The position numbers and the translations under genes are program-made. 64,000 nt of DNA from Dugong dugon (taxonomy: Eukaryota; Chordata; Mammalia; Sirenia; Dugongidae): positions 136,736,734 through 136,800,733 of the forward strand of contig CM057462.1 in assembly GCA_030035585.1 (NCBI GenBank). The letters run 5' to 3'. The notes beneath the pieces were generated by a model. The model saw only the letters and a program-made list of their open reading frames with translations, ran no database searches and was not told where the DNA came from. Every line of letters begins with the position of its first letter. Positions within the stretch are counted from its first letter, which is position 1. Below, piece after piece: positions 23,387-34,500 of this stretch.

Positions 23387-24385
23387 GAACTCAAGAAAAG
23401 GTTTAAACACAGAAGAAAACATTCTTTGATGGTTACGGGGGTGGGGAGGGAGGGTAAGGGTTATTCACTAACTAGATGTTAGATAAGAATCATCTTAGGT
23501 GAAGGGAAGGACAGCACACACTACAGGGAAGTCAGCACAACTAGACTAAACCAAAGCTAAGAAGTTTCCTGAATACAGTCAAATACTTTGAGAGACAGAG
23601 TAGCATGGGTAGGGGTCTGGGGACCATGCTTTCAGGGGATATCTAGGTCAATTGGCATAACAAAGCTTATTAAGAAAATGTTCTGCATCCTACTTTGGTG
23701 AGTGGTGTCTGGGGTCTTAAAAGCTTGCAAGTGGCCATCTAAGATGCATCAGTTGTTCCCAACCACTTGGAGTATAGGACAACGAAGAACACCAAAGACA
23801 CAAGGAAAGTATTAGCCCAAGAGAGAGAACAGGCCACATAAATGAGACACTTCATCAGCCTGAGACCAGAAGAACTACATGGTGCCCGGCTACCACCAAT
23901 GAACGTCCTGACAGGGAACACAACAGAGGGTCCTTGATGGAGCAGTAGAAGGATGGGGAGCAGAACTCAAATTCTAGTAAGAAGACCAGAATTAATGGTC
24001 TGACTGAGACTGGAGGTGCCCGGAAAACATGGCCCCTGGACCCCCTATCAGCCCAGAACTAAAACAATTTCCGAGGCCAACTCTTCAGACAGGGATTGGA
24101 CTGGACTGTGTGACATAAAGGGATACTCGTGAAGAGTGTGCCTCTTAGTCAAGTCGATACAAGAGACCAAAGGGGCAGCTTCTGTCCAGAGGTGAGATGG
24201 GAAGGCAGAGAGGGTTAGGAGCTGGTTTAAGGGTCATAGGGAATCAGGGGCAGAAAGGAGGAGTGTGCTGTCACAGAATGGGGTGAGCAATTAAGGTCTC
24301 ATAACAATGTATGTATAAAAATTTTGTATGGAAGACTAACTTGAAATGTAAACTTCATTTAATCACAACAATTAAAAAAGGAAAA
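23387..24385 (+). other. L1 3' UTR with G-rich tract
   Basis: About 1 kb from the ORF2 stop to the A-rich tail. A run with G-tracts of 5, 4, 3, 3 and 3 lies at 23437-23460, fitting the G-quadruplex-capable tract known from many mammalian L1 3' UTRs. The rest (AAGCTAAGAAGTTTCCTGAA, CACTTTGGTGAGTGGTGTC or similar, AATGTATGTATAAA) recurs at 38.4-39.2 kb. Confidence 0.85.
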
Positions 24386-24421
24386 AAGAAAAGAATAAAG
24401 GAAGCTCTAATCATATATTTC

Positions 24422-24752
24422 TTGTTGTTGTTAGTTGCTGTTGCATCAGCTCTGATTCATGGTGACCTTATGAACAAAATGTTGCCTGGTCCTGCGCCAT
24501 CTTCATGACCGTTGGTATGTTTGAGTTCCTTGTCAGAGCAGCTATTGAGTAAATCCTTCTCACTGAAGGATTTTGTCATTTTTGCTGGCCCTCTACTTTA
24601 CCAAACAGGATGTTCTTTCCTAGAGATTGGTCTTTCCTGATGATCTGTCTATATGGGAAAATATTCTGTTGTGATCCATAAGGTTTTCATTGGCTAATTT
24701 TCAGAAGTAGATCACCAGGCCATTCTTCCTAGTTTGTCTTAGTCTGGAAGCT
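24422..24752 (-). mobile_element. RTE fragment, antisense
   Basis: The + strand reads TTGTTGTTGTTAGTTGCTG, CCATCTTCATGACCG, TTCAGAAGTAGATCACC and TTGTCTTAGTCTGGAAGC, a shortened version of 991-1680. It begins about 25 bp after the L1 target duplication. Confidence 0.8.
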
Positions 24753-24878
24753 AAGTATATACTCTAATACATTCAGTGTGTGCTTACTAGGTGCTAGATT
24801 CTGTCAAGCTTTTAACTTTGAAAATTTAATTCTCACAACCCCATAAGGTGGATAATACTCTGTCCTGTAGCATCACTA

Positions 24879-25105
24879 GGAGCCCTGGTGGCATAGTGAT
24901 TAAGAGCAATGGCTGATAACAAAAAGGTTGGCAGTTCAAATCCACCAGCCCCTCCTTGGAAACCCTACCAGGCAATTCTACCCTCCTATAGGGTCGCTAG
25001 GAGTCGAAATTAACTCGATGGAAATAGGTTTTTTGTTTGTTTGTTTGTTTTTTGTTTTTGTTTTGGTCGCTATCAGTTGAAATTGACTGGATGGCACAGC
25101 AACAG
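24879..25105 (+). mobile_element. AfroSINE with extended GTTT tail
   Basis: Starts GGAGCCCTGGTGGCATAGTG and ends with a GTTT-repeat tail (25029-25065), after which a second tail-like GGTCGCTATCAGTTG block and TGGATGGCACAGCAACA follow. Confidence 0.9.
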
Positions 25106-26097
25106 AGCAGGATGAGTCTACAAAAGGGGAAAAAACAAAAATCAAATAAATAAATTTTAAAAATAAAAACTCTGCTCAGAGAAGCTTAAGGTACCTGAAC
25201 TGTAAAAGAATAACAGACATTACTTAAGAAGGCTCTCAGTGAATTTCAGGAGGAAGAAGAGACTAGGGAAGACATTGAGAATATAGGCAAAGAAGCAGAC
25301 AAAATCACTAAAAATCAGTTTATTAAATGGCTGATTCACTGAAAACCAACCCATCAAATACACCGATTTAACAAAAGTAGTTTTATAAGTTCTAGGAAGA
25401 ATATTCAATTTGATGACTGAATATGATACATTTCATAGATAGTAAGCAATATTTCTATTTTCGTACGAGAATTATCAGTTTATCCTGATTTTTCATCCTT
25501 TCTTTAAATGTCATTTTGCATTAAGCCAAACTTTTAACATTCATCTCTTATCACTTTTACAATTTTTAGTCAATTTATTTTTTATCTTTCCTTCACATGT
25601 CTTTCATTTGGTCCAGTGTAGTAATTTCTTCTCATCGTTTTATGTGCTTTCATGGAGAATCATTTTGCAAATTGCTACCAACCAAGTCAAGATACCTTAA
25701 TTGTTCCTTGGTAGAAATCGCATGTTTACTTTCACGTGTGATGTGATGGTGTTAACTAATTTTGATTCATTTTGGATGAATTTAAATTTTAATTCTAAAT
25801 TTAAGGTAACTGAAACACTGTATTTAATTAAATATTAATTTAATTTAAAATTCTAATTCATTTTTAGTGCCTGTGAATTTACATTTAAAGTTAAATCTTA
25901 AAACTAAATGCTAGAGATATAAATGTAAAGTTGATATGCCATTTGAGGAAAAGGCAAAAGAATAAGGACAATGCTTAAAGTTAACAAAAATAGAAAGTGG
26001 CATTCAAAGATAACTAAAACTATTTCAGAGGTAAATAAGTAGTCTCTTTATACACAAAACTACGAAAAAAATTGGTTAGAAGATAGTTTTTCTTTTA
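25106..26097. other. AT-rich intergenic, nothing recognised
   Basis: No gene or repeat family assigned. Around 25750-25900 the sequence is an irregular run of TTTAAATT-type words. Confidence 0.45.
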
Positions 26098-26248
26098 TCC
26101 ATTACTGTCAAGTCGATTCCAACTCATAGCTACCCTATAGGACAGACTAGAACTGCCCCATAGGGCTTCTAAGGAGTGGCTAGTGGATTGAACTGCCGAC
26201 CTTTTGGTTAGCAGTCATAGCTCTAAACCACTGCACCACCAGGACTTC
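26098..26248 (-). mobile_element. AfroSINE
   Basis: Short type: TCAAGTCGATTCCAACTC, AACTGCCCCATAGGGC, TTTTGGTTAGCAGTC, GCACCACCAGGAC. Confidence 0.9.
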
Positions 26249-26499
26249 AGTCTTTCCTTTAGGAATTTTAATTAATACTGATTCTATGTTTGCAACATTT
26301 AGCATTTATGGATTTCTTTTCCAGATTCTCAAGTGATATATCAATCTTAAAAAGTTAATGTCCAGAAAATCATATTCCATCACTGAGGCCCAAACTTAAA
26401 CATCCTAATAGCTTTAGCTATAACAACTATTTAGAATAAATCGATAAATTTGATGGATCGATCATTTGGCAGATGGCCATTCAGGGAACTGATCCTTTA

Positions 26500-27820
26500 G
26501 CAAATGTATTTTCCAATTAGGAAGTGTCCAATCCACTGTAATAAAGACAAGGAGCTTACAACCTAGGAAAGGTGAGTACTTAAATAGTTACAATCTTTCT
26601 GACAAGTATTTAGAAAGGAGTTGGGTGCAAAGTTCTACGGTAGCACAGAAGGGATGGGTGGGTGAGTCCTCAAGGGAGACTTCTGAAAGTTCGCAAAGTA
26701 TGACAATTTAGCTGATTTTTTAAAGATTTTTGGAAGCAGAAAAGGGAGGAAAAGATATGTCATTTTTCTCAAAGTACGAAAGAGTATGCTGATTTCTGAG
26801 AATGGCAAACAATGCAGCCTCAGCGCTCAATGCTCAGGAGGCATGGAGAATGGAAAATGGTAGGAGATGATGGATTAAAAAAAAAAAAAAGCCTATCAAG
26901 ATTAATTATATTTAATTCATTACCAAGACTTAGAACTTGACTGGGTGTAGGAAATAAAAAAGGGGCAGATCCAAAAATGATGTACAATTTCCACTTGGAC
27001 AAATGGTCAAATTGTTGAGACAGGGAAGCTTAGAGGGAGAATTTTAGACAAAAGATATTTAGAGGGAGAAATGAAATGAGTTCAGTTTTAGAAATGCTGG
27101 GTTTGAAGGACTTGCACAGGATTTAAGAAGAAAATGTCAAGTAGGAAATTGATTAAATGGGTTTAGAGCTCAAGAGAGATGTGTGGACTAAATAAAAGAC
27201 TTATGAATGAGTGTAATTGAAGCCATAGGAGTGAATGATATTATTAGAAGAATATTTAGAGTGAAAAGGGGGAGATTTGGGGGACAGAACCCTGAGGATC
27301 ACCTAAATTTAAGGAGTTATTGTTAGGTGCTGTGGAGTCAATTCTCAACTCATACTGACCCCACTTAACAGAGTAGAACTGCCCCATATGGTTTTCTAGG
27401 CTGTAGTCTTTCAGATCGCTAGCTCTTTCTTCTGCGGAGCCATTGGGTGGGTTTGAAACGTCAACCCTACGTATCAGCAAAGTTAACAGAGCGCTCAACC
27501 GTTGCACCACCAGGCTATTTAAGGAGTAGCCGAGGGAAAAAGAGTTTCCAAAGTTAGACTGAGAAAGAGTGGCTAGAAAAGTAATGTGGAACAAGAAAGA
27601 TGCTAAAGAAAAAAACATGTTTCAGAAAAGATGAAGTAGTCAACAAAACTAAATACTGCAGAAAAGTTGAGTGATGCAAGATCTAGGTCTCCATTAGATG
27701 TGTTATTAGAAAATAGGACACAACTCATTACAGTGGTCTGAGGGCACAAGCCAAAGTGAAGACTGAGGGGAAAGGAAATAGACGGTAAATGAAAATACTT
27801 TGTAACTTCAGTAACTTCAG
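26500..27820 (+). repeat. Old dispersed family copy, split by an AfroSINE
   Basis: Blocks such as GGAGCTTACAACCTAGG, GTTCAGTTTTAGAAATGCTGG, GGACAGAACCCTGAGGATCAC and GTTGAGTGATGCAAGATC run in the same order as in 51.2-52.7 kb. Continuity resumes after the SINE at 27318-27516, which is flanked by ATTTAAGGAGT on both sides. Confidence 0.55.
27318..27516 (-). mobile_element. AfroSINE, variant with extra middle block
   Basis: Contains CTAGGCTGTAGTCTTTC between the AACTGCCCCATATGG and GTGGGTTTGAAACG blocks. An 11-bp target duplication ATTTAAGGAGT flanks it at 27307-27317 and 27517-27527. Confidence 0.92.
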
Positions 27821-28046
27821 GGGATAGTGTTTGTTAAGATTGTAGGGGTATGAGCATGTTTAAATGCACATAGAAAGTGGAAATAACATGGAGAGGCTAA
27901 AGATTTACAATCTTGCCACGCTTGCCTCGTGAGCAAACTGTTCACTTTTCTAATTCCGATTCTTTAATCTGCAGTATGAGTATATAAAACAGTGCCTACT
28001 TTGTGACATCTAATGATATGATCCATGAAGAGCTTCATGTTGCCTG

Positions 28047-28248
28047 CTGTTATTGTGTGCCACTGAGTTGATTCTGACTCACTGCCACCCTATATGATGG
28101 AGTAGAACTGCCCCAGAGGGTTTCCTAGGCTATAATCTTCATGGGAGCAGATTGCCAGGTCTTTTCTTCCATGGAGCCACTGGTGGGCTCAAGCTACCAA
28201 CCTTTCGGTTAGCAGCTGAGAGCTTAACCATTGTGCCATCAGGGCTCC
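28047..28248 (-). mobile_element. AfroSINE, variant with extra middle block
   Basis: Same variant as 27318: TTTCCTAGGCTATAATC, GGGAGCAGATTGCCAGG, CAACCTTTCGGTTAGCAGC, ending CCATCAGGGCTCC. Confidence 0.9.
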
Positions 28249-28639
28249 TTCCACATGTTGCCTATCACATAGTAATCAATTAATAAATACAAGCTAATAT
28301 TAAATAGCAGAAGAAACAGATTGGAGCAGAAGGGAAGAGGGAATAGGGGATTTGGAACCATGTGTATGTAGATTTGCAACAGGAAATTAACGAAGTTTCA
28401 ATCTCATAACCACTATTTTTTTCTGGGATACAAAGAGTAGAATAAGAGGTGGTACAGTCTGAGATTTAAGAAGCAGAAAAAAGGACTGTATTCCTTACAT
28501 CTAAGGGAGGAAGAAAGGAAAGAAACTAAAATCTATCAAGTGTCTTCTACAAGTCATGTAAATAAATGCTTTATTTATATTACCTCATTTAGTTATCAAA
28601 ATAGTTATTTTTCTCATTCCACCGAACAGCAAACTGAGG

Positions 28640-29100
28640 TTTCTGTATTAATTAGAGTATGCTGTGGTAGCAAAGAGTCTCTGACAATGATCTAACATGG
28701 AATAGGTTTGTTTATTGCTCTCAAAACAGTCCAGGATGGCTTCCGGTTGAGGGTGGCAGGGTTCTTTTCCCATAGTAATTTAAGGACCCAGGCTGATAGA
28801 AGCTCTTCCACTTTCAACGTATCACTTCCAAGCTTGGCACGGTCATCTGCAGCCAAGTGGAAACTTGGAAGGAAAGATTTTTAAACTGTTTTGTTGTTGC
28901 TGCTGTTGTGGTTGGTTGGTTGGTTGGTTGGTTGGTTGGTTGGTTGGTTGGTTGGTTGGTTGGTTGATTGCCTGGTTGGTTGGTTGGTTGGTTGGCTGGT
29001 TGGTTTTTGTGGGCCAGTAAGATTGTATAGGCCAGACCTAGAGAGGACACCCATATATTCTGCACATATTCCATTGACTAGAAATCAGCCACATGCCACA
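28640..29100. repeat. Old mammalian repeat around the microsatellite
   Basis: ATTAATTAGAGTATGCTGTGG, TTTATTGCTCTCAAAACAGT, GACCCAGGCTGATAGAAGC and ACATATTCCATTGACTAG resemble a widely shared old mammalian interspersed repeat. The family is not identified with certainty. Confidence 0.35.
28910..29005 (+). repeat. (TTGG)n microsatellite
   Basis: About 96 bp of GGTT units with three interruptions (GATT, GCCT, GGCT). Since the tetranucleotide is out of phase with codons, both strands stay open and give a false repetitive peptide (WLVG units forward, NQPT units reverse). Confidence 0.97.
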
Positions 29101-29600
29101 TTCAGCAATCTCTGCCACTGTGTGTTTACTTGTTTGGGGATGAAGAAAATCATAAGTTTATTTTTAAAACACAGCAATTGAGGTTAGTTTATATGACTGA
29201 TATAAATGAACCCAAGATGGCCACTGTGTGTTACTTCTTCATAGCAAGCTGAGGCTCATTAGCCCGAAAAAACCCACTGGTGCCATACTCAAATTTGTAC
29301 ACATCCAGTTGTTTTAAAAATAGCTCACATAAGCAGATTTTTAACCACTTAGAGGCTGCCTACTTTACATGCCTAGCAAAACTGCAGGTAACATCTGCTA
29401 GCCCTAGATAAGATAAAACCCTGTAGTTATAAGGAGCCTAGGATGCTGCTGTCCTTCAGGGTTCTCTGACCCAGAGACTCCCCACCTTGCTGTAGGAGGA
29501 CATCACATAAGGTAGACGAAAGCCCCCCCACCCCTTCTCTTCTCGCAGGGTATTTTCATGGCCACTTCCCCTCCTGGTGGCTCCCTCTTGCTGCTGAAAG

Positions 29601-29771
29601 AAACCATAAACCAAAAAAAAACCATGCCATTGAGTCAATTCCAACTCATATGGACCCTATAGGACAGAGTAGAACTGTCCCATAGGGTTTCCAAAGAGTG
29701 GCTGGTGGATTCAAACTGCCAACCTTTTGGTTAGCAGCTGAGCTCTTAACCACTGCACAACCAGGGTTCCA
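29601..29771 (-). mobile_element. AfroSINE
   Basis: Short type: TTGAGTCAATTCCAACTC, AACTGTCCCATAGGGTTTCC, TTTTGGTTAGCAGCTGAGC, ending CAACCAGGGTTCC. Confidence 0.92.
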
Positions 29772-30499
29772 ATAAATAGCTTGCTGTGCAATGCTGCTAT
29801 CTTGTGGTCATATCTTTTTCTTTGATCACCCCCTAGTCCCCTTGTACCCACTACAAGTAGCAATGAGGATCTGGGGGAAATTTTGGTGCAGATCAGGAAA
29901 AAAGATACGGGATCCGCCCAGTTAGTAGGACAATCAATTGGCAAAATGATCCTGAATGATCATAAGTGGTGGCAATCAAAATTTGGAACCCTTCTGCATC
30001 ACTTTGGTGAGGCATTGCTTTTCGTTGTACTGCACTGTATACTTTTTGAAGTCTTCCTGTATTTCATTAGCCTGGCAAATGGAGGTCAGACCATCCACCT
30101 GGGTCCTCCACCAGGCAGATACTGGATGTAGTAAGACCTATTGGCCAGAATAGGAAAATGGGAGGAGGGCATACCTCTGGACCAAGGGTGGCAGCTCCCA
30201 ACTTATAATGAGCTATAGAAGGAGGAGCTCCTCGCAGTCGGGCTGGTGATGTGGGGTACTCCAAGACAAGGGGCCATCCTCATCCAAGGGGACCATTACG
30301 GCGGGTAAAGGAGCCAAGAAGGCAGAGACATTAGGCAGAGGCTGATCTCATAAGTACAGCTCCGGGAGGCGTCTTTGCAAGCAGCTAGCATGCCTCTGTT
30401 GCTGTGTTAACTGTATCTGTTGCTGCAGACAGCGTTTCTCCAGCTCCTCCCCAGAAAGAAAAAAGAAAACCAGAAGGGAATGGTATTCTGGAAGCCCAA
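29772..30499. other. Unclassified, less AT-rich segment
   Basis: GC is higher than in the flanks, with several CpGs near 30230-30310 and 30360. Short ORFs at 29883-30131 (+) and 30067-30264 (-) have no recognisable domain. It could be a decayed retroviral or pseudogene segment; I cannot tell. Confidence 0.3.
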
Positions 30500-30665
30500 A
30501 AAAGGAGAATGTTTTAAAGAAGGTCAGAAATTGTCAATAAAATCTCTTATTGAGAAGTTGTGAGATGGGATCTAAGAAGAGGCCATTGGATTTGGAATAA
30601 TAGAAGTCTTGAAGACAAAATCCAGATGATAGCTATTTGAGAGATGAAAAGGAGGTAAAATATAT
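30500..30665 (+). repeat. Fragment of the old dispersed family
   Basis: GAATGTTTTAAAGAAGG, GAGGCCATTGGATTTGG and AATAGAAGTCTTG match blocks near 52.5 kb (GCCCATTGGCTTTAG, ATAGATGTCATTG). Confidence 0.45.
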
Positions 30666-30678
30666 TTTTAGTAAGTAA

Positions 30679-30884
30679 GGAGCCCTGGTGGCACAATAGT
30701 TAAGCGCTTGGCTGCTAACCAGAAGATCAGCTGTTGGAACCCACCAGCTACTCCTCGGAAGAAAGCTGTGGCGGTCTGCTTCTGTAAAGACTACAGCCTC
30801 GGAAGCTCTATGGGGCAGTTCTACTCTGTCCTGTATAGTTGCTATGAGTCGGAATTAACTTGACAGCAACAGGTTTAGTTTGGT
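30679..30884 (+). mobile_element. AfroSINE, long subtype
   Basis: Starts GGAGCCCTGGTGGCACAATAG, carries GCTGTGGCGGTCTGCTTC and TGTAAAGACTACAGCC, ends AACAGGTTTAGTTTGG. Confidence 0.92.
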
Positions 30885-31344
30885 AGCAATCAGCATTGAT
30901 TAAAGTATGTGTTGGGAAATGCTTATTGCACAATATGTTCCCCCCAGAAAGAGGGTTCATGGTCAAATACATATGAGACATGTTGCATACTCTATACATA
31001 TAAGGGAATTTCTTAAAGATCTATTTGTGATTCTTTTATCTTTGGGAATGAGAAAAAGAAAAACATAAAAAGTGTCATTTGTTTACAAATTGACAATAGC
31101 AAAGCAAGAAAGCAAAAGCAACATTGTAGGACTGGTCCACAATAAAGTTGATCAATAAAGTTTAGTTTTTAATGTCACTAAATATGGTGTCCCAAAGCAA
31201 AATAAAGCACTTAAATAGGGAAGAATTGGGGCCAATTTCTGACTGATTAGCCTTGAAAGTAAAAGAAACGATAAAATGTAAGTTTCTACTTTTGATGTAA
31301 CAAAATGATAGGGGAACCAGATTGCCAGCCTAACCACAATAACC

Positions 31345-31510
31345 AGCTGTGTGACTCTGGCCAATTGACACAACCTCCTTTTCTCTGATCTATTAAATGA
31401 GGATAGGACTCACATCTGTTTCACTGGATTGTTTTGCAAGGTCAACAAGATAAATCATGGAAACACTTAAAATATTGCCTGGCACTTAGAGAGTGCTCAA
31501 TAAAATAGTA
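31345..31510 (+). repeat. MIR-like SINE remnant
   Basis: AGCTGTGTGACTCTGGCCAA, CTATTAAATGAGGATAGG and TGCCTGGCACTTAGAG, then AGTGCTCAATAAA, follow the MIR order closely. Confidence 0.7.
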
Positions 31511-31526
31511 ACTATTGTTATTAACA

Positions 31527-31737
31527 GAGTCCTTGGGTGGTTTGAATGGTTAACACACTTGGCTGCTAACTGAAAGTTTGGTGGTTTGAGTCCATCCACT
31601 GGTACTTTGAAAAAAAGGCCTGGCAATCTTCTTCCAAAAAATCAGCCATTGAAAACTCTATGGAGCACATTTCTACTCTGACACACATGAGGTAACCTCC
31701 ATACATTGAAATTGACTCCACAGCAACTGGTCTTGTG
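31527..31737 (+). mobile_element. AfroSINE, third subtype
   Basis: Starts GAGTCCTTGGGTGGTTTG and includes AAAGGCCTGGCAATCTTC, AAAAAATCAGCCATTG and TTTCTACTCTGACACACATG, blocks absent from the other subtypes. Confidence 0.85.
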
Positions 31738-32983
31738 TAATATTATTATTATTATCATTATGCTTTTCATATGTCATTCAGCATCAAGTTGGCATAATAG
31801 CAGACTCAAATAATCTGATTAACCGATAGTATTGATCCTGGAAAGTCAATTTAGCATTAAAACATAATATGAAACTAATAAGAGTTGACAGAGGACCCGT
31901 CATGTCTGGTTACTTCGATTTCAGGTGGAGGAATCTATAGTTCAGAATGAAATGTCAATAAAGCCAGGGTCCTTCCAAGAGAACTTTGCTTGTGGGATTT
32001 GCTCAGTTCATCAACCAAATTGCATAAAGAATAATTTAGTGCACATTCCTCTCTGGGGTTCACATCTAAATATACACACAGATTCCTAGATCATTGCTTT
32101 AGGAGTCTGTGATTTCCTATCATTGCTGTCGCCATTGGATTAAATCATTTGTCACGGGCTCTGTCTTCTTAAAGGAAACCATAGGAAAACATTTAGCCAT
32201 TTTCATAATTAAAGAGCAATTCTCAAAATCTTAATGTGATTTTAAAACTTGAACATAAAATCTTCTGCTCTAAGGAAAATGTAATTATATAGGCTGTAAC
32301 TGCCAAACAATTCCCTCCCTGAGAATTTACACCACGTGATCGCATGGGATGTGAGCATTGTGAAAGGCTTTCTCTCAGATCTCCCCAACTGAGGTCTTCC
32401 TCCTTCCGTTTTGTTTAAAAAAAAAAAAAAATGGGATTTTAACTCATTTTTACTTTTAATATCGGACTCATTCTGAGGATATTTACAGAATCCAGCATTA
32501 GACACAAAAAGGGTCGTTTAAATTCCCCACCTCTTCTCCTCTGGTATTGGAATAAAAATAAATATCTGAAATTGTCAGCAACACAATAGTCTTAGGTTGT
32601 GAGGATTTAAAATTCTTGCTCTACAAGCAGCACTAAATTCCCCACAGAATGTTTTGTTGTTTTATGTCTGCCATCTGAGTATTTTATATCTCCCATCCTT
32701 AGAAGGCATTTTACACATTCCCCCGGCTGACCAGTGAGACATCCATGTTAGTCCATTCATAACCACAAACCACAATACCACAAGGAAAACAATGTACATT
32801 TCCTTGTTAATATTTTCTACCTCTTCTGAATCCATAGACTCTTCCTTCCTTCTTCTGGCACCTTCAAAGCCAAAAAGAAGGCAACCTATCCACCTGTATT
32901 TCTAGAATTCTACTACATATCTTCCCTTGCCAGGGCAGAGAGAAGTGTTTTAGAAGAAAAACATTATGTCAATCCAGTGCCCT
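31738..32983. other. Intergenic, nothing recognised
   Basis: No gene, RNA or clear repeat. A 15-A run sits at 32417-32431. Confidence 0.45.
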
Positions 32984-32995
32984 ATTATTATTTCT

Positions 32996-33827
32996 TTGAA
33001 TTATGGTTTTGGCAGAGAATACTGAATATACTATGGACTACCAGAAGAATGAACAAATCCATCTTGGAAGAAGTACAACCAGAACGGTCCTTAATAGAGA
33101 GGATGGCGAAGCTTTGCTTCACATACTTTGGACATGCTATCAGGAAGGACCAGTCCCTGGAGAAGGACACTATGCTTGGTGTCAAGGTTTGAATTATGTC
33201 CCCCAAAAAATGTGTGTAACAGTTTGGCTGGGCCCTGATTCCTGGTACTGTGTGATTTTCCTGTATGTTGTAAACCAGCCTTTATGATGTTAATGAGGGA
33301 GGATGGCTGGCAGTTGTGTTAGTAAGGCAGGAACTGATCTACAAGACTGGATTGTATCCTGAGGCAGTGTCTTGAGATATAAAAGACAGAAGTGAGCAGT
33401 GAGACAGGGGGACCTCATAGCATCAAGAAAGCAGTGCTGGGAGCACAGCGCGTCCCTTGGACCGGGGTCCCTGCGCTGAGAAGCTCCCAGTCCAGGGGAA
33501 CACTGATGAGAAGGCCGAGAGAGAGAAAGCCTTCTCCTGGAGCTGACACCCTGAATTTGGACTTTTAGTCTACTTTACTGTAAGGAAATAAATTTCTCTT
33601 CATGAAAACCATCCACTTGTGGTATTTCTGTTATGGCAGCACTAGAAGACTAAGACACTTGGTAGAGGGTCAGCAAAACAGAGGAAGATTCTCAGTGAGA
33701 TGGATTGACTCAGTGGCTCAAATGGGCTCAAACATAGCAACAATTGTGAGGATGGCACAGAACCCGGCAGCGTTTCATTCTGTTGTCACTGTGAGTCCAG
33801 ACCAACTCAGAGGCACCTAACAACAAC
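32996..33827 (+). mobile_element. 5'-truncated RTE LINE, host of a solo LTR
   Basis: Only the C-terminal coding and 3' part of RTE is present: GAATATACTATGGACTACC, AGAACGGTCCTTAATAGAG, ACATACTTTGGACATGCTATC, then after the LTR GGTAGAGGGTCAGC, GTGAGGATGGCACAG and AGAGGCACCTAACAACAAC. The target duplication ATTATTATTTCT lies at 32984-32995 and 33828-33839. The order of blocks matches 36840-37205. No working frame is left. Confidence 0.88.
33180..33657 (+). mobile_element. Solo LTR nested in the RTE
   Basis: 478 bp from TGTCAAGGTTTG to CTAAGACA, with TGTC...GACA ends. The 5-bp duplication CTTGG at 33175-33179 and 33658-33662 interrupts the RTE sequence exactly. The 3' part with ACTGTAAGGAAATAAATTTC and GGTATTTCTGTTATGGCAGC resembles the MaLR/MLT1-MST type of LTR; AATAAA at 33590 is a plausible poly(A) signal. 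A second copy of the family is at 48485-49001. Confidence 0.88.
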
Positions 33828-33932
33828 ATTATTATTTCTACTGTGTGTCCAATTCCATTACATTCCCTTTACCTAGCCACACCAGAAATAGTAAATTGAG
33901 TAAGTTTTTTGCTACACCTAGCTTTGTGGGTG

Positions 33933-34132
33933 GAGTCCCTGGGTCATGAAAATGGTTACAAGCTCTGCTGCTAACCAAAACTTTGGCGATTTGAGTTCCC
34001 CCAGAAGTGCCTCAGAAAAAAGCCCTGGCAAACTACTTCCAAAAAATCAGTCATTTAAAACCCTGTGGAGCGCAGTTCTACTCTGACACACATAGGGTCA
34101 CCATGAGTCAGAGTTGACAGTAACTGGTTTTT
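33933..34132 (+). mobile_element. AfroSINE, third subtype
   Basis: GAGTCCCTGGGTCATG, AAAAGCCCTGGCAAACTAC, GCAGTTCTACTCTGACACAC and GACAGTAACTGGTTTTT match the copy at 31527-31737. Confidence 0.88.
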
Positions 34133-34194
34133 AACTTCATAGGTACAAAACCCTTTTAATACGGGGAATATAAGAAGATCAAGCATATATTCCT

Positions 34195-34500
34195 TGACTC
34201 CTCCCACACTTCACCTGGCTACCTCCTATTTATTCTTCAAGTCTCCCTAAGTGTAAGTTATTCAGGGAGTTTTATCTTGACCTTCCCTGTGTTATACCCC
34301 CTCCCCTCAACACACACACCTGTCTAGATTAGGCCCTTTTATACAGTGTTCTGAAAAACGCTATAGTTTTCCTTCATGACATTTAACATAATTATAATTA
34401 TGGAGTTAGCTGTGCAATTGTTTTCAGTGTTTCTCCCTCCCACTAGACTATTTGCCTGCCTATGGTTACTGCTCAATAAGTGTTTGCTGAGCAGATGGAT
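34195..34500 (+). repeat. L2 LINE 3' end
   Basis: CTTCAAGTCTCCCTAAG, TTGACCTTCCCTGTG, CTCCCACTAGACTATTTGCC and TGCTCAATAAGTGTTTGCTG follow the L2 3' terminus. Confidence 0.65.

Larger units (their letters stand above)
16757..24385 (+). mobile_element. Near full-length L1 LINE
   Basis: A 7.6-kb non-LTR retrotransposon in the usual L1 order: GC-richer 5' UTR (16757-18150), ORF1 (18151-19110), intergenic spacer, ORF2 (19562-23386) and 3' UTR ending in an A-rich tail. The likely target duplication AAGAAAAGAAT occurs at 16742-16752 and at 24386-24396. The 5' end carries GGGGCCAAGATGGCAG, as in other mammalian L1s, so it is not 5'-truncated. Both ORFs have stops and frameshifts, so it cannot move on its own. 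Three further 3' ends of related L1s lie at 38388-39233, 52849-53233 and 53763-54114. Confidence 0.93.

Noticed and set aside
28814-29181. Repetitive-protein genes (WLVG or NQPT repeats) on both strands
   Set aside because: The frames come from a TTGG microsatellite, which has no stop in several frames.
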